From Shinisaurus crocodilurus (Eukaryota > Chordata > Lepidosauria > Squamata > Shinisauridae), in the NCBI GenBank assembly GCA_021292165.1, contig CM037877.1:132798274-132862273 (forward strand): a stretch of DNA of 64,000 nucleotides. Direction: 5' to 3'. Shown piece by piece: positions 46,601 to 56,815 of the stretch. Below the pieces are notes generated by a model. It saw only the letters and a list, made by a program, of their open reading frames with translations. It searched no databases and had not been told where the DNA came from. Positions within the stretch are counted from its first letter, which is position 1. Each line of letters starts with the position of its first letter. The translations under genes were made by a program, and so were the position numbers.

Positions 46601-49600
46601 GCTCGCTCACCACTTCCCTGGACCCTTCATGGGGTCAGTTGCCCAGGTTCAGGTGATACAACAACCAATCGTGGATCCAACAACCCCTAGTACAAGCCAT
46701 GGCTTGTCAGGGTGCCTTGTTGCCCTAAAACAAGCCACTCTGTGGGAAGTGGTCTAGTTCACATGACACTGCAACCCACCACAATGAGTTGTCATGTCGT
46801 GCAAACCCAGTCAGTGTGCGGCAGCTGCTTCAGGTGGCCAACTTTGGGCTTCATTATAGAATAGCAAATCATCTATCTTAAAGGTATGATTAGATCATCA
46901 TTGCATGCAGAGGCTTAATTTAGATCTTCACTCGTCTCCGTTCCACACTCATGTTTGTTGGGAGCAAGGGAGATTCTGTTGCTGTACCCAGCCTATGGGA
47001 CTCCCTTCCCTGGGTGTTAAAACCAGGGACGTTGAAGAGTCCTCCTTGGTTTGAGTCACGAGTCGAGTCACAAGTCTTTGGACCCGAGTCTCGAGTCCGA
47101 GTCCGAGTCCTTGGTCCAAAATGGTGACTCACGAGTCACGAGTCACTCCCAAAGCTGACTCCACTGAGTCCCTATTAAAATCAATGGGTTTTTCCCCCAA
47201 CAAAATAAGGCTATTTCAGATGTGTGGCTTAAATAAATTCTAGGCACAAGTGTGCCTTTTTATTTCAAAACTCTGCAACTGATTTTGGCAAGAACAGACC
47301 AGGCAGACAAACCCAAAATAACCAGACAGGCAGAGGAGGCAGGGAACCCCAAAGCAGGCAGGCAGAGGCCTTTGTCTTGGACAATTCAAACTGTGGAACT
47401 GGTTAAGAAGAGACCAGGCAGGCAGAGGAGGCTGGGAACCCCAAACAGGCAGGCAGAGGCAGCCAAACCCAAAATGTCTGAAAGGTTGCATTTTAGGAAA
47501 ATGATTTTAAAAAATAAACTTGCTGTACTTCCTAAAACCTATCCATGTTGCATTTGAGGAACACAATTTTGGAACACAAGTCCTTGGTCTCAAGTCCCGA
47601 GTCAAGTCTCGAGTCCCATTAAAAATATTGGGACTCGAGTCAGAGGGGGGACTCAGTCCGACTCACGAGTCGAGTCCTGGAGTCCGAGTCCCCATCCCTG
47701 GTTAAAACTATTTGGCCTTCAAAGGTCCTGACCTTTTTCACCTGGCCTATGCTGCTTGCAGGGGGGCTGCGGAGGGGCTTTTATGATATTTTATCATTGT
47801 ATCTTGTTTATGAGTCCCTTTGAACTTTGGAAAGGCAGCACATTTACATTTTACATGAATATATAATAAAGAAGTGTTGTTTAAGAGCCCAGAATTCTCT
47901 TAGCACTTGGGGTTGCCAACTGACAGGCCAGTCCGTCTAGTCCAGGGCTCTCCAACCTTGGGTCCCCAGATGTTGCTGGCCTACAGCTCCCAGCATATCC
48001 AGCCAGCATGGCTAATGGCAAGGGATTCTGGGAGCTGTAGTCCAGCAACATCTGGGGACCCAAGGTTGGAGAGCCCTGGTCTAGTCTTTGGACTTCTGGA
48101 CCAACCACCAAATGAAAAGGATCGTCTGTTGAGAAAAGCCATTTCCCCCTTTTCTAATTGTTCTCTCCCCATTAATTAATTTTATTATTTTTATAATACG
48201 TTTATGCATGCTTTGCAGGGGGAGGCCCAGAAGGAGTGTGTGGTTAAGTGTGTGTAGAATTAAGAATGGCCTGGCCTGCCATTTCACTGTCTCCCAGTCC
48301 CGACACAGCCTGAGCCTGCCTTGGCTCATGGAAGGCGGCTGCAGCTGCATTAGACCCAACTCAGCAGGGCCCAGGGGCCTGGCCTTCTTGAGATCTGCTG
48401 GGGGGCTGCCGCCTCACTGCCCATCCCTCGCTACCACCAAAGTGGACCAGTGTGCATCATTGTCACTGCCCTGGCTCACCACTGGTTGTTCCCACACTAG
48501 TCATTCCTGCCGGGGATGCCAGGTTAACTAATCCAGATGGAAACCTGGAGGGAAGTTCTGGGCTTGGCCTTCCTGGCTGGACAGCTCACCCCATGCCTGC
48601 TCCCAGTGGCTGCGAAGTCCGTCAGGGGCAGGAGCGTGATGCAGTTTGGCAGCAGGAGCCCATTGCAGGCGGGCAGCGACTCAAGGCTCACGGGTGCCCT
48701 CTTCTCCCTTGCCTGCGAGTGAAGGTGTGTGCTTTGTCTCTGGGGCATATCCTGCGTGAGTGTGTCAGGTATGGATTGTGATTGGATGGGCTATAGCAGG
48801 GCTCTCCAACCTTGGGTCCCCAGATGTTGCTGGCCTACAGCTCCCAGCATACCCAGCCAGCATGGCTAATGGCAAGGGATTCTGGGAGCTGTAGTCCTGC
48901 AACAATCTGGGGACCCAAGGTTGGAGAGCCCTGGGCTATAGGGATTTATACCAAAACACAAATCAGCTTACAAAACACAATCAAACAAATTTAAAATATA
49001 CAAAAATACAGTAAACACAGCAAAATGTAGAAGGGCAACATAAACATATAAAACACCAGCCAAGATGAAGCAGATCAAATTAAATTAAAAGGCCCGTTTA
49101 AATATAATGGTGCTCGCTTGGCGCCAAAATGAAAAGTAGGTGCAAGCCTCCCAGGGCAGAACATTCCACAATCAGGGCACCACCACTGAGAAGTACCCGC
49201 CGCCCCTCGGATGGCAGGGGAACACAAAGGAAGGCCTCTGGCAAAGACCTTACTGCAGGGGTGGAGAAGCTGTGCCCCTCCAGATGCTGTTAGACTCCAA
49301 CTCCCATCATCCCCAGCCAGTCTGGCCAATGGTCGTGGATGATGGGAGTTGTGGTCCAACAGCCTCTGGAGGGCCACAGGTTCCTCACCAACAGAGGCAC
49401 ATTTGAAGACAGGCAGTTTTTAGTTAACCTGGTCCCAAGTCAAGACCTGCACTTTGAACTAAGCCTGGAAACAGCAAGCCACTCCAGTATGGATGGATTG
49501 TGTGAGAGACAGAGAGCTAATATAGGTTCTCATCCCCATGCAGGCACCAACATTTCCTATTTCAAGAGTTGGCTTCCATACCACTCAAATAACTAAAGTT

Positions 49601-52600
49601 CCCAGAGACCCTTGGGGTGAGGGAATCACTGTTTTAAAAGTTTAATTGTGTATGCCCTTAAACTGCTGATTGCCAATGGGCTGCCACTGTATTTTGACAG
49701 TCTTCTCTTTCTGTAGGTGATGATCAGCACAAGTAGAGGTGCCTGGGTAATAAGCCGTGTTTTTGACAATGGCTACCCATGGGACATGGTGTTCCTAACT
49801 CGTTTTATGAACATTGTCCGCAATAGCCTTCCTGGGCGCCTCACAATATGGCTGATTGCAAGCCGAGTGAGCCAGTGGTTTAACCACGGAAACTATGGCA
49901 TAATTCCAAACAACAGGTACTTGGTGCGCAAACTGGGTGTTCAAGGGTGTGTGTGTGGGGGGACTATAAAGATAGCAAACAGAAATAAAACATGTACACT
50001 GCATGTGTATAAAAGGTGGAAGCGACATGTATTCTAAAAAAAAAGTGCCATCAAAGCATTCGCCAGGAGTTCCAATTGAACAAAAGCTGGAAGGAAGGGC
50101 TCTCCCAGCTTTCATAAAGTAGAACCCAGGAATTTCGGTGCCTCAGGCAGAAAATCCAACTCCCCTGCTCAATTAACCTGGGACACAATCCACCAGGATG
50201 TTCTGCTGTATAAGCCTCATTTAAATAAATGGGAGCTCTCTTTTAATGAGGCTGGGGAGGGAGAACTTCCTCTTGGATCATATATGCCTTCCAGTCTGGA
50301 ACCCTTAATGGTGCCCAAAATCTACCTCTGGAGGCTGCTGCCTCACATTGCTACATGGTAGGACCACTTTTGCCTTTAAGCACAGGGCACGGCTCCGGTA
50401 CCGGGCAACACTGTACACTGTGTAGCTTGGCAACTTTATTTGTACGATTTCTAGCTATAATTCACTGGACAATAGTCTAAATTCCAGATGTGAAAAGGAG
50501 ACTTTCCTCTCATCATGCTTCTCCCTGGATCCTCAGGGGTTGTTTCCTAAACTGTAATAGACAACACTGGATCTGCTTCTCCTGTTTCTTTTAAGAGATG
50601 CAACCAAGCTTTCACTGTGATCACATTAAACTTAATATTATGCATGGTGTGGAGAAAGTTGGTAGAGATTTTTTTTTTTCTCCCCTCATAGTACTAGCAT
50701 GCCAGGTCACTCCATTAAATTGATGAGCTGGAGATCTGGGACAGACCAAAAAAGAAGTACTACTACTCATAATGCACGTGGAATTCATTGCTAATGCTTG
50801 CTACAAATTGTGAGGGTGGCCAGTAGCTTAGCTGGCCTTAAAAACCATTTAGTCAAATTCACAGAGAGTAGGTTGACCAGCACCCATTGGCCATGATAGC
50901 CAAATGAGCCTCCAGGTTCAGAGTCTTGTTGGAATACCATGTGCTGGGACAACAGAAGAGGACTCTTGCTTTCGTACTTTGCTCGTAGGCTCCCCAGAGG
51001 CATCTGGCTGGCTCCTGTTGGAAAGAAGACCCTGGGTCTTATCCTGCTGGGCTACTCTTATACTGCCAGAAGGAATGAAAGGCAGAGAAGGAAAGGGAGC
51101 CTGGGGGCCTACCTTTCTTGTATCTCATTTTGTAAAATCCACACAACAGCACACTGAACTCCTTCATCTCCTTTGCACCCAACATACTAATCTGAGTATC
51201 TCCTCCTCCTCCTCCTCCTCCTCCTCCTCCTCCTCCTCCTCCTCACTTTATTGTGATGTCATTTTGTGCGTCTTCTTCTTCTTCTTCCCTGTAGAACTGT
51301 GCTGAGAGAGCCAGTGTTAAATGATGAAATCCCTGCGTGCGTCATCACTGGGAAGATCACTGTTAGGCCAGATGTGAAGGAGTTCCAAGAAAACTCTGTG
51401 GTGTTCGTAAACACTCCTGGTGCAGAGGAAGTGGACATGGTTGTCTTTGCCACCGGATACAAAGCTTCTTTTCCTTTCCTTGATGAGTCAGTCATCAAGG
51501 TTGAAAATAAACATGCTTCGTTGTACAAATACATCTTCCCCCCTCAGCTGGAGAAACCAACGCTTGCCATTATAGGCTTCCTCAGGCCCCTCGGGGCAGT
51601 CATGCCAGTTGTGGAAACCCAAGCACGGTGGGCTGCACGTGTCTTTAAGGGTAGGTGGGAGGAGATACAACAACCATCTATGACAGGGCCCTCCAACCTT
51701 GGGTCGCCAGGTGTTGCTGGCCTACAGCTCCCAGAATCCCTTGTCATTAGCCATGCTGGCTGGGTATGCTGGGAGCTGTAGGCCAGCAACATCTGGGGAC
51801 ACAAGGTTGGAGAGCCCTGATCTACGAGGTCGAGGGCACATTTATTAGGTCTGTCAAACACTGAGGGTCTCAAACTGAGGACTCTGGCAGCTAGCCCAGG
51901 CTGCTTTGAGAGGGTTACACCCTTAAAGGCAGTCTATAAATAATTTTAGATAGTCAGACAGACAGACAGACAGACCAGGCATCTTACTCTCTGTGCCAGT
52001 GGAAGGAGCTGCTGGCCTGCTTTCAGATGCTCCTCAGCTCCACGCCACCACTGTATATACAATAGAGAGCAGTACTACACCAGCCTTTCAGCAAGGGTTA
52101 GGTTTTATAGAGGTCAGAGTGTTATCACCTGACCCACTCTGGCCTATTGGTACAAAGAGTCTTTTCATTCATATTTTCCCTAATATACACACTTTTTCCA
52201 AGTGAATTTCCCTAATATAATACTTTTTCCGTGAATTTCCCTAATATAACACATTTCTGTGAGCTCTTTTCCCTAATGTACACATTTTGTGTACATTTTT
52301 TTAATTTGCAACCTGCATAGCAAGATTCAAAAAGTACAAATATCACCGTCTAACTGCATTCCAGTTTGTGAGTACATTTGGGAACCGCAAATTTGGTAAA
52401 TTCATTATTAAACTGTGAATCCAATTACTTTCTCGCCCATCCCTACTTCAGAGCAACAAGGAAGGTGAGTGGGTGGGCTTGGAGGCTCATTACAGTGAGC
52501 CTAGGGGAGGAATTGGACCCTGGCTGTGCTCCCAACTATCACTGGGAGTGTTGTCCAGTTGAGCTTGGAATTGGGCTCAGAAATAAAGCAAGCTGCTTTC

Positions 52601-54593
52601 AGGAGTTTTGAGGGAAATAGCTTGCTTTTCCAAGTGCAATGCCAAGCCTGTCCAGGGAAGTTACCCCTACAGTGCGCAAGACCATGAATATTTCAGTTTG
52701 GAGGGCTCTCTCTCATTCGTCACTTCTTGTATTTGCAAACCTGCTTCATCCCACACCAAGCAGAAGCTGATGCTCACTAGTAGTTGGGCCGCCTGCTCTT
52801 CTACCAGGAGACATCCTTCCTCTAAGGGTTTTTTGTAGTTTGTTTGTTTTTGTTGTGTATTTTTTTAAAAAATGACTTGCTGAAATATCCCTCTTCTTCT
52901 AGGCCTGTGTAAATTGCCTCCAGTCAACATAATGATGGAGGAGGTCAATGAAAAGAAGAAAAACAAGGTCAACTGGTAAGCCCCTTTACATAACCAAGAC
53001 CATATTGAGCCAAATCCTCATTAGTTGTAAGGATATGCTTTAGAGGGTTGCCAACTGACCCTGGCCTGATTTACTCCTATGCCTTCAACAGACATTTGAT
53101 CTTTAGAAAGCTGCAGGTGAAGCTTTTCACAGCATAGAGATAAACATTTTCATCTGCTGATGTCTGTACATCATGCTACAATTAAAGGCACATCCACTAA
53201 GGCCAATGACAAACCCAGCTACTGTGCAGATTATAGGAGGGCAAGGAAGTTAAAGTCAGGACAGGAGGCCTCCTATCAGACCAGGGCTCTCCAACCTTGG
53301 GGCCCCAGATGTTGCTGGCCTACAGCTCCCAGCGTACCCAACCAGCATGGATAATGGCAAGGGATTCTGGGAGCTGTAGTTCAGCAACATCTGGGGACCC
53401 AAGGTTGGAGAGCCCTGTATCAGACCATTGAGCAAACCTGACCCAGAAGGTTTTATAGGAGTCAGGATGTTATCACCTGACCCACTCTGGCCTATTGGTA
53501 CAAAGAGTCTTCCCGACTGATCTCTCTGCAGTTCTCTCCTTTGGCCAGAGCTGGGTAGTGGGACACAGGCCTTATCCCCACCTAACATCAAGGTTTAGGT
53601 TCTGGCTCCTAAGGACACTTTACAACAGAGAAAAGGGATGTTAGATTAATGTTATATACAGCTGCAGTGTAATGTGTGATTTGATCCTTTTCACTAATAC
53701 TTATGGTGTAATCAGCAGCAGTTAATAACCTGAGCACAGGTGTTCTGCTAGAAATTATAATCCTGGCTCAGAGAAATCATGAAATTACAGACAAAACTGG
53801 TTATTCAAGGGAAGGGACAAGATAACCGTTAACCATTGCAAACCCTTTGATTTTGTAGCTGAAGGCCTATAGCTTATTGTACAGCTCCTGCTTTGCATGC
53901 AGAAGGTCAGAGGCACAATCCTTGGCATCTTCAGTTTTAAAAGCATTCTGAAGGGCTGAGAAAGACTTCTGTTTGGGGTCATGGAGAGGTTGCTTGTCAG
54001 AACAGACAAGACTAGGCTAGATGGACCAAGGGACTGACTCCCTTTTTATTGAGCCATTGGTACTGACTGAATCTCAAGCCTTTTTTAAAAAAAATGACAA
54101 TGTGGTATTATGCACCTAAGAACTACAGTTCCCAGGTTTCCCTTGGCAAGGAATTAAGGACAGAATTTTCAATATCATGCTTTCTATTTCACTTACTAGT
54201 CAGACATATTTATTTCTTCCCTTCCCCTCCTTTTATGTTATTTGATTAAGGTTTGGCTTGTCCTTTGATGAGGTTCTCAAAACAGATTGCCTGGTATACA
54301 TGGATCAAATTGCCTCCTTTATTGGCATAAAACCTAGTATACCAGCTCTACTTCTCAAAGATCCAGAACTGGGCATGAAGATTTTCTTCGGGCCATGCTC
54401 CTCCTACCAATACCGTCTAACTGGACCAGGGAAGTGGAAAGGAGCCAGAAGTGCCATCATGAGCCAGTGGGAGCGAACCCTGAAGCCAACAAGAACCCGA
54501 GTTGTAGAAGACTCTTCTAACTTCCTTACACATGCACTGAAAATGCTTGCTATATTTGCTATTTTTGTTGGAATTTTCTTTCGTTTCATTTAG
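34490..54593 (+). CDS. FMO1: Flavin-containing monooxygenase 1-like, complete (eight exons)
   Basis: Complete spliced gene joined from 34490-34621, 37355-37543, 38332-38494, 42691-42833, 49717-49916, 51295-51650, 52903-52975 and 54251-54593. It encodes 532 residues, the length of mammalian FMO1. The enzyme should be an ER-bound flavoprotein using FAD, NADPH and O2 to N- or S-oxygenate drugs and dietary nucleophiles. Motifs: FAD loop GAGVSG at residues 9-14; FMO signature [11 protein letters not shown] at 166-176; NADPH loop GMGNSG at 191-196; FATGY at about 327-331; and a C-terminal hydrophobic anchor ending FRFI. FMO1-type segments include [36 protein letters not shown] and MMEEVN. The start has A at -3 and lies a few bases inside its exon, as is usual in FMO genes. 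All junctions are GT-AG and no lesion is seen. Confidence 0.93.
34957..35047. mobile_element. Common reptile repeat (GTCTACTCAAAAGTAAGCCCC)
   Basis: GTAATCCTATACATGTCTAC, AAAGTAAGCCCCATT and GGGACTTACTCCCAG form a weak inverted pattern. Relatives occur at 23190-23280, 44826-44922, 55525-55625 and 57022-57112. Family not named. Confidence 0.5.
35048..37354. other. FMO1 first coding intron, mostly unassigned
   Basis: No exon, RNA gene or clear element. A short CR1-like remnant may lie at 36243-36315. Confidence 0.4.
37355..37543 (+). CDS. FMO1: FMO1-like second coding exon
   Basis: This 189 bp, phase 0 exon has its acceptor GGACAG before 37355 and donor GTAAGC at 37544. It encodes [20 protein letters not shown] through KHIQFK. 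The EEGRAS sequence is intact, unlike in the upstream gene. Confidence 0.95.
37790..37991. mobile_element. Truncated pogo/Tigger-like MITE
   Basis: Ends CCAAGGTATTACTG followed by TA, and matches the elements at 30743 and 31147 in opposite orientation. The other terminus is missing. It lies in an FMO1 intron. Confidence 0.75.
38332..38494 (+). CDS. FMO1: FMO1-like third coding exon
   Basis: This 163 bp exon has its acceptor TTTCAG before 38332 and donor GTAGGA at 38495. It encodes [19 protein letters not shown] through LPLSSFS plus one base. FMO proteins usually have SFPG here; this copy reads SFSG. Confidence 0.93.
38533..39397. mobile_element. Inverted-repeat element ending ATGCACAGT
   Basis: TGTCACAAAATAG-CAAGCTTTTGAG at about 38573 is mirrored by CTCAAAAGCTTGCTCA-TATTTTGTGACA at about 39329. 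Outer ends CATGCACAGT and ACTGTGCAT also pair. Probably a non-autonomous DNA transposon of about 0.86 kb. Confidence 0.6.
39675..40660. mobile_element. GGGTTCRCAC-ended non-autonomous element, copy 1
   Basis: Left end GTGACTGGGTTCACGC, right end GTGTGAACCCAGTGAC. The interior is rich in C and G runs with no transposase-like frame. Related copies lie at 43341, 45361 and 58520. Confidence 0.65.
41787..41860. mobile_element. Buster-like hAT foldback, deleted copy
   Basis: Only 74 bp, from CAGTGTTCTCC to GAACACTG. It is flanked by a perfect 8 bp duplication ATTTAGAT (41779-41786 and 41861-41868) with a central TA. Confidence 0.85.
42050..42572 (-). mobile_element. Solo LTR in the FMO1 third coding intron
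   Basis: Starts TGTGAGAG and ends CCCAACA, flanked by a 5 bp duplication GTCAG (42045-42049 and 42573-42577). On the minus strand a TATA-like GCTATATAAGTTGG near 42340 precedes an AATAAA near 42160, supporting minus orientation. It sits only 118 bp upstream of an FMO1 exon. Confidence 0.75.
42691..42833 (+). CDS. FMO1: FMO1-like fourth coding exon (NADPH loop)
   Basis: This 143 bp exon has its acceptor CACACAG before 42691 and donor GTAATA at 42834. It carries [11 protein letters not shown] and the complete [13 protein letters not shown] loop. Confidence 0.95.
43154..43292. mobile_element. Decayed foldback element
   Basis: Starts GCAGCCTTCG and ends GAGGAAGGCTGCC around CAACTCCCAGCATTCC. 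Diverged. Confidence 0.55.
43341..44257. mobile_element. GGGTTCRCAC-ended non-autonomous element, copy 2
   Basis: Left end TCAGTGGGAGGGTTCGCACG, right end CGTGCGAACCCAGCCAACG. The interior contains GC-rich repeats such as GAGCAAGC. A Buster-like foldback is nested at 43978-44112. Confidence 0.65.
43978..44112. mobile_element. Buster-like hAT foldback, best copy
   Basis: Begins CAGTGTTCTCCAACC and ends GGTTGGAGAACACTG. The arms match almost perfectly through to the centre. The 8 bp duplication CCCTACAA is perfect (43970-43977 and 44113-44120), with central TA. Too short to encode transposase. Confidence 0.92.
45064..45157. mobile_element. Buster-like hAT foldback, deleted copy
   Basis: Starts GAGTGTTCTCC and ends GAGAGCCCTG, with a perfect 8 bp duplication GTTTAGAT (45056-45063 and 45158-45165). 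Part of the left arm is missing. Confidence 0.85.
45361..46815. mobile_element. GGGTTCRCAC-ended non-autonomous element, copy 3
   Basis: Left end GCGAGTTCACACAAC, right end GTCGTGCAAACCCAGTCAGTG. The interior shares GACAGCTGTCAAAAGGTGAG and GGAGCATG segments with the copy at 58520. No coding capacity recognised. Confidence 0.6.
47024..47700. mobile_element. GAGTC-rich hAT element
   Basis: Begins CAGGGAC and ends ATCCCTG, flanked by a perfect 8 bp duplication GTTAAAAC (47016-47023 and 47701-47708). Both ends (about 47050-47160 and 47580-47695) are dense in GAGTC/GACTC pentamers, often as CGAGTC. The middle has two copies of an AGGCAGAGGAGGC-GGGAACCCC unit. No transposase is present, so it depends on an outside source. 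Confidence 0.85.
47943..48078. mobile_element. Buster-like hAT foldback element
   Basis: CAGGGCTCTCCAACC...GGTTGGAGAGCCCTG with a perfect 8 bp duplication GTCTAGTC (47935-47942 and 48079-48086). Confidence 0.92.
48797..48933. mobile_element. Buster-like hAT foldback element
   Basis: Same termini as its neighbours, with a perfect 8 bp duplication GGCTATAG (48789-48796 and 48934-48941). Confidence 0.92.
49255..49390. mobile_element. Decayed foldback element
   Basis: CCCCTCCAGATGCTGTTAG and CAACAGCCTCTGGAGGG form inverted arms around CAACTCCCATCATCCCC. No duplication was found. Confidence 0.6.
49717..49916 (+). CDS. FMO1: FMO1-like fifth coding exon
   Basis: This 200 bp exon has its acceptor CTGTAG before 49717 and donor GTACTT at 49917. 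It encodes [20 protein letters not shown] through [10 protein letters not shown]. It follows a 6.9 kb intron filled with repeats. Confidence 0.95.
51199..51289 (+). repeat. CT-rich microsatellites before an FMO1 acceptor
   Basis: A (TCC)n run at about 51199-51244 and a (TCT)n run at about 51271-51287 precede the acceptor CCCTGTAG at 51294. The second run serves as the polypyrimidine tract. Confidence 0.9.
51295..51650 (+). CDS. FMO1: FMO1-like sixth coding exon (FATGY)
   Basis: This 356 bp exon has its acceptor CCCTGTAG before 51295 and donor GTAGGT at 51651. It encodes [20 protein letters not shown] through RWAARVFK and includes VVFATGY. A long CT-rich microsatellite tract sits immediately upstream and overlaps the polypyrimidine tract. 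Confidence 0.95.
51684..51819. mobile_element. Buster-like hAT foldback element
   Basis: CAGGGCCCTCCAACC...GGTTGGAGAGCCCTG; flanks ATCTATGA (51676-51683) and ATCTACGA (51820-51827) match at seven of eight bases. It lies 33 bp after an FMO1 exon. Confidence 0.88.
52163..52300 (+). repeat. Short tandem repeat of about 31-33 bp units
   Basis: About four diverged units each start TTTCCCTAATAT/G and continue with an AC- and T-rich part (near 52167, 52206, 52240, 52268). Confidence 0.65.
52903..52975 (+). CDS. FMO1: FMO1-like seventh coding exon
   Basis: This 73 bp exon has its acceptor CTTCTAG before 52903 and donor GTAAGC at 52976. It encodes [20 protein letters not shown] and ends within a Trp codon. 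Confidence 0.93.
53282..53417. mobile_element. Buster-like hAT foldback element
   Basis: CAGGGCTCTCCAACC...GGTTGGAGAGCCCTG with a perfect 8 bp duplication TATCAGAC (53274-53281 and 53418-53425). This is the one site without a central TA. Confidence 0.9.
53868..54058 (+). mobile_element. tRNA-type SINE copy
   Basis: CTGCTTTGCATGCAGAAGGTC, a box-B-like segment, then TCTTCAGTTTTAAAAG and GGCTAGATGGACCAAGGG. The arrangement is that of a squamate tRNA-derived SINE. It lies in the last FMO1 intron. Confidence 0.6.
54251..54593 (+). CDS. FMO1: FMO1-like last coding exon with membrane anchor
   Basis: This 343 bp exon has its acceptor TGATTAAG before 54251 and stops at TAG 54591-54593. It encodes [20 protein letters not shown], then [12 protein letters not shown] and GPGKWKGAR, and ends in a hydrophobic tail ([19 protein letters not shown]) that should anchor the protein in the ER. 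Confidence 0.95.
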
Positions 54594-55374
54594 TTCTGGC
54601 AGATCCACAGTAGTCTTATCTGTGAGCTTTCCTACCCGAGGCATTTATTGTGCTCTTGTGATTCCTTTCTTATGGTTGTTTACAAGTTCTTTAGACGATG
54701 TTGTGATCCTCCAGTTTCGCTTCTGTTTTTTTCAGAGTACTTTCCCAAGTTTTTTTAGAATGGGGGAAATGTGGTAGCACTGTTTCTACATGTGTATTTG
54801 CACTATTCTACTATACCACAGTGCCACCTAGAGGTTATGTAGAGGAAAAGCAGGAAAGGAAAAGCTCGTTGTGTAGAGCTCGGATCTCAATTCTGCGATG
54901 AAACTGAAAATATTTAGCCTTTTGTAGAAAAGCTCTGTATCTTTCTGAATACATATTTTACATTATACCTCACCTTGCAAAGGAGGAGAAGGAAGGAAGA
55001 GCCTTTTGCTAAGGGTACCACAAAAAAATTATATACACAACCAGCATTTTAGACAGCTACATTCAGATAATTTTATCTTTTTATATCCAAGTTTCAAAAA
55101 GATGGAAGAGCAAACCTTTGACACCAATACATGAGAGAGTCCAAACTGAAATCCATTTCTAAATTTGAAAATTGATTACAAATCCAAAAGCCTGCTATTG
55201 TGTTTCTTAATTAAAATAGTAGGTTTTTTGAGAGTCAGTGTGGTGCAATGGTTAGAATGTACCGTAATCATAAATTGGCAGTGTGACTTTAAAATTCAGA
55301 ATTTTGCATGTTATCCAAACCCTGAGTTTAAATTTGTCTCTCTTCTTGAATATCTTCAGCTGTGAGAACACCCC

Positions 55375-55409
<35 letters not shown>

Positions 55410-56815
55410 GTCACCTTTATCTACCTGCATGTCTAAAAACAGAGGCCATGATATAGTTAAACTAGTTGGTTGTGACTACTAAGTCCCATTGAAAGCAATT
55501 GGACTAATGTGTTTCATTGTGATTTACAGAGCAATCTCATGCATGTCTACTTGGAAATGTCCCAGTGATTAAAATCAGATTTACTCCCTAGTACGTGTGC
55601 TTAGGATTTCTCTCTTAGGCATGACTAACTTTAGTTGGATTGGGTCCTTGGATGCCAGCACCTACCCTTTGAACACTTGGGGTTTTTCTAGATGAGGCTT
55701 TTACCCCATCACTTTACCGTGGCTTCTGCTTCCGGATTCTTTGTGGGATTAAGATCGGATCCCCGACGCACATTTTTTCCAGGTTTTTTCCTTCTCTGCC
55801 TTTCTAGACATTCTGCTACGTAACTTCTAGGTGGTTCTGTGGTATAGTGGAATTGCACAACTCCACTAGCATTTCATTCTGCCATTCCCCCAAATGCCTG
55901 ACTTTCCCCAATCAACTCCCCTGCGGCCCAAAATGCTTGGAAAGTTCTGGAGAGGCCCTGGAGGATGACGGCATCATAACAATACAAAAGAACAGCTGGA
56001 TTTGGCCTGGATGTTGTGTGCTTCCTGAGAGAGCTCTGCAGACTGGGCCTTTGTTTAAAATAAAACTTGAAGGTTTGTTTTTAAAGCAGAGTCTGTTTGG
56101 TTCCATGGGGTTCGTTTCAGTCCACCAACTTTGAAACAGACTTCATCTAAAGCACCCGCAAACTTCTATAAGTTAGGAATGGTGAGCACACAATAAAAGC
56201 CTCATCAAGAAAAGCTTTGTTCTTCGCTCTGTTACTAATTTACGCATTATACTAGAAGCAGCCTTCCAGACCAAATCCCGGGATTAGGAGAGGGACAAAC
56301 CGAAAAGTTGGGGACATTGTGGGGTTAAGGGGGCTGACAGAGGGCGCCCTGGGTGCAAGGCAGCCACATTCCAAGTTCCAACACAGGCTGTACTTATATG
56401 ATGTGTGCTGAACCACTGTTTGCCACTTGCCCTCTTTTAAGCTGCATTTGTGGATGACCAGGAGAGAGAGGAAACATTAAAAAGGGCTCAGAAAGAACAC
56501 ACCCAGGCCCAATGAGCTTTCTGTTAGATCCCTTTGTGTTTATTAGATCCCTTTGTGGGAATTGTGTTTGAAGAAAGTTAGGTCTGGTTGAAAATGCACC
56601 AACTAAGCAATTCTCAGTGCAGAATGTTTCTCATTTACCTGTTTATGCACTATTTGCAGACTTCCATGCACTACACAAAGGTATTCGCTTTGGATATTAT
56701 AAATGCACAGGGCACTATTTCTATTCTTACTACATTTGGGACATTAATTTACTCAATAAGATAGATATTGTGCTATCCTTTAAAAGTTATAGAAACACAT
56801 TAAGAAGGTAAGAGC
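54594..56815. other. FMO1 3' flank, mostly unassigned
   Basis: Likely includes the 3' UTR. A (CA)n run is at 55380-55407. No further coding exon of an FMO gene is recognisable. Confidence 0.45.
56059..56197 (+). promoter_or_regulatory. Candidate FMO1 poly(A) signals
   Basis: AATAAA hexamers occur at 56059-56064 and 56192-56197, about 1.5 kb past the FMO1 stop. They are the first clear ones downstream. Use of either as the real 3' end is only a guess. Confidence 0.25.

Noticed and set aside
43978..53417. Regularly recurring foldbacks as a CRISPR-like array
   Set aside because: Spacing is irregular, the copies have individual 8 bp target duplications, and the genome is vertebrate.
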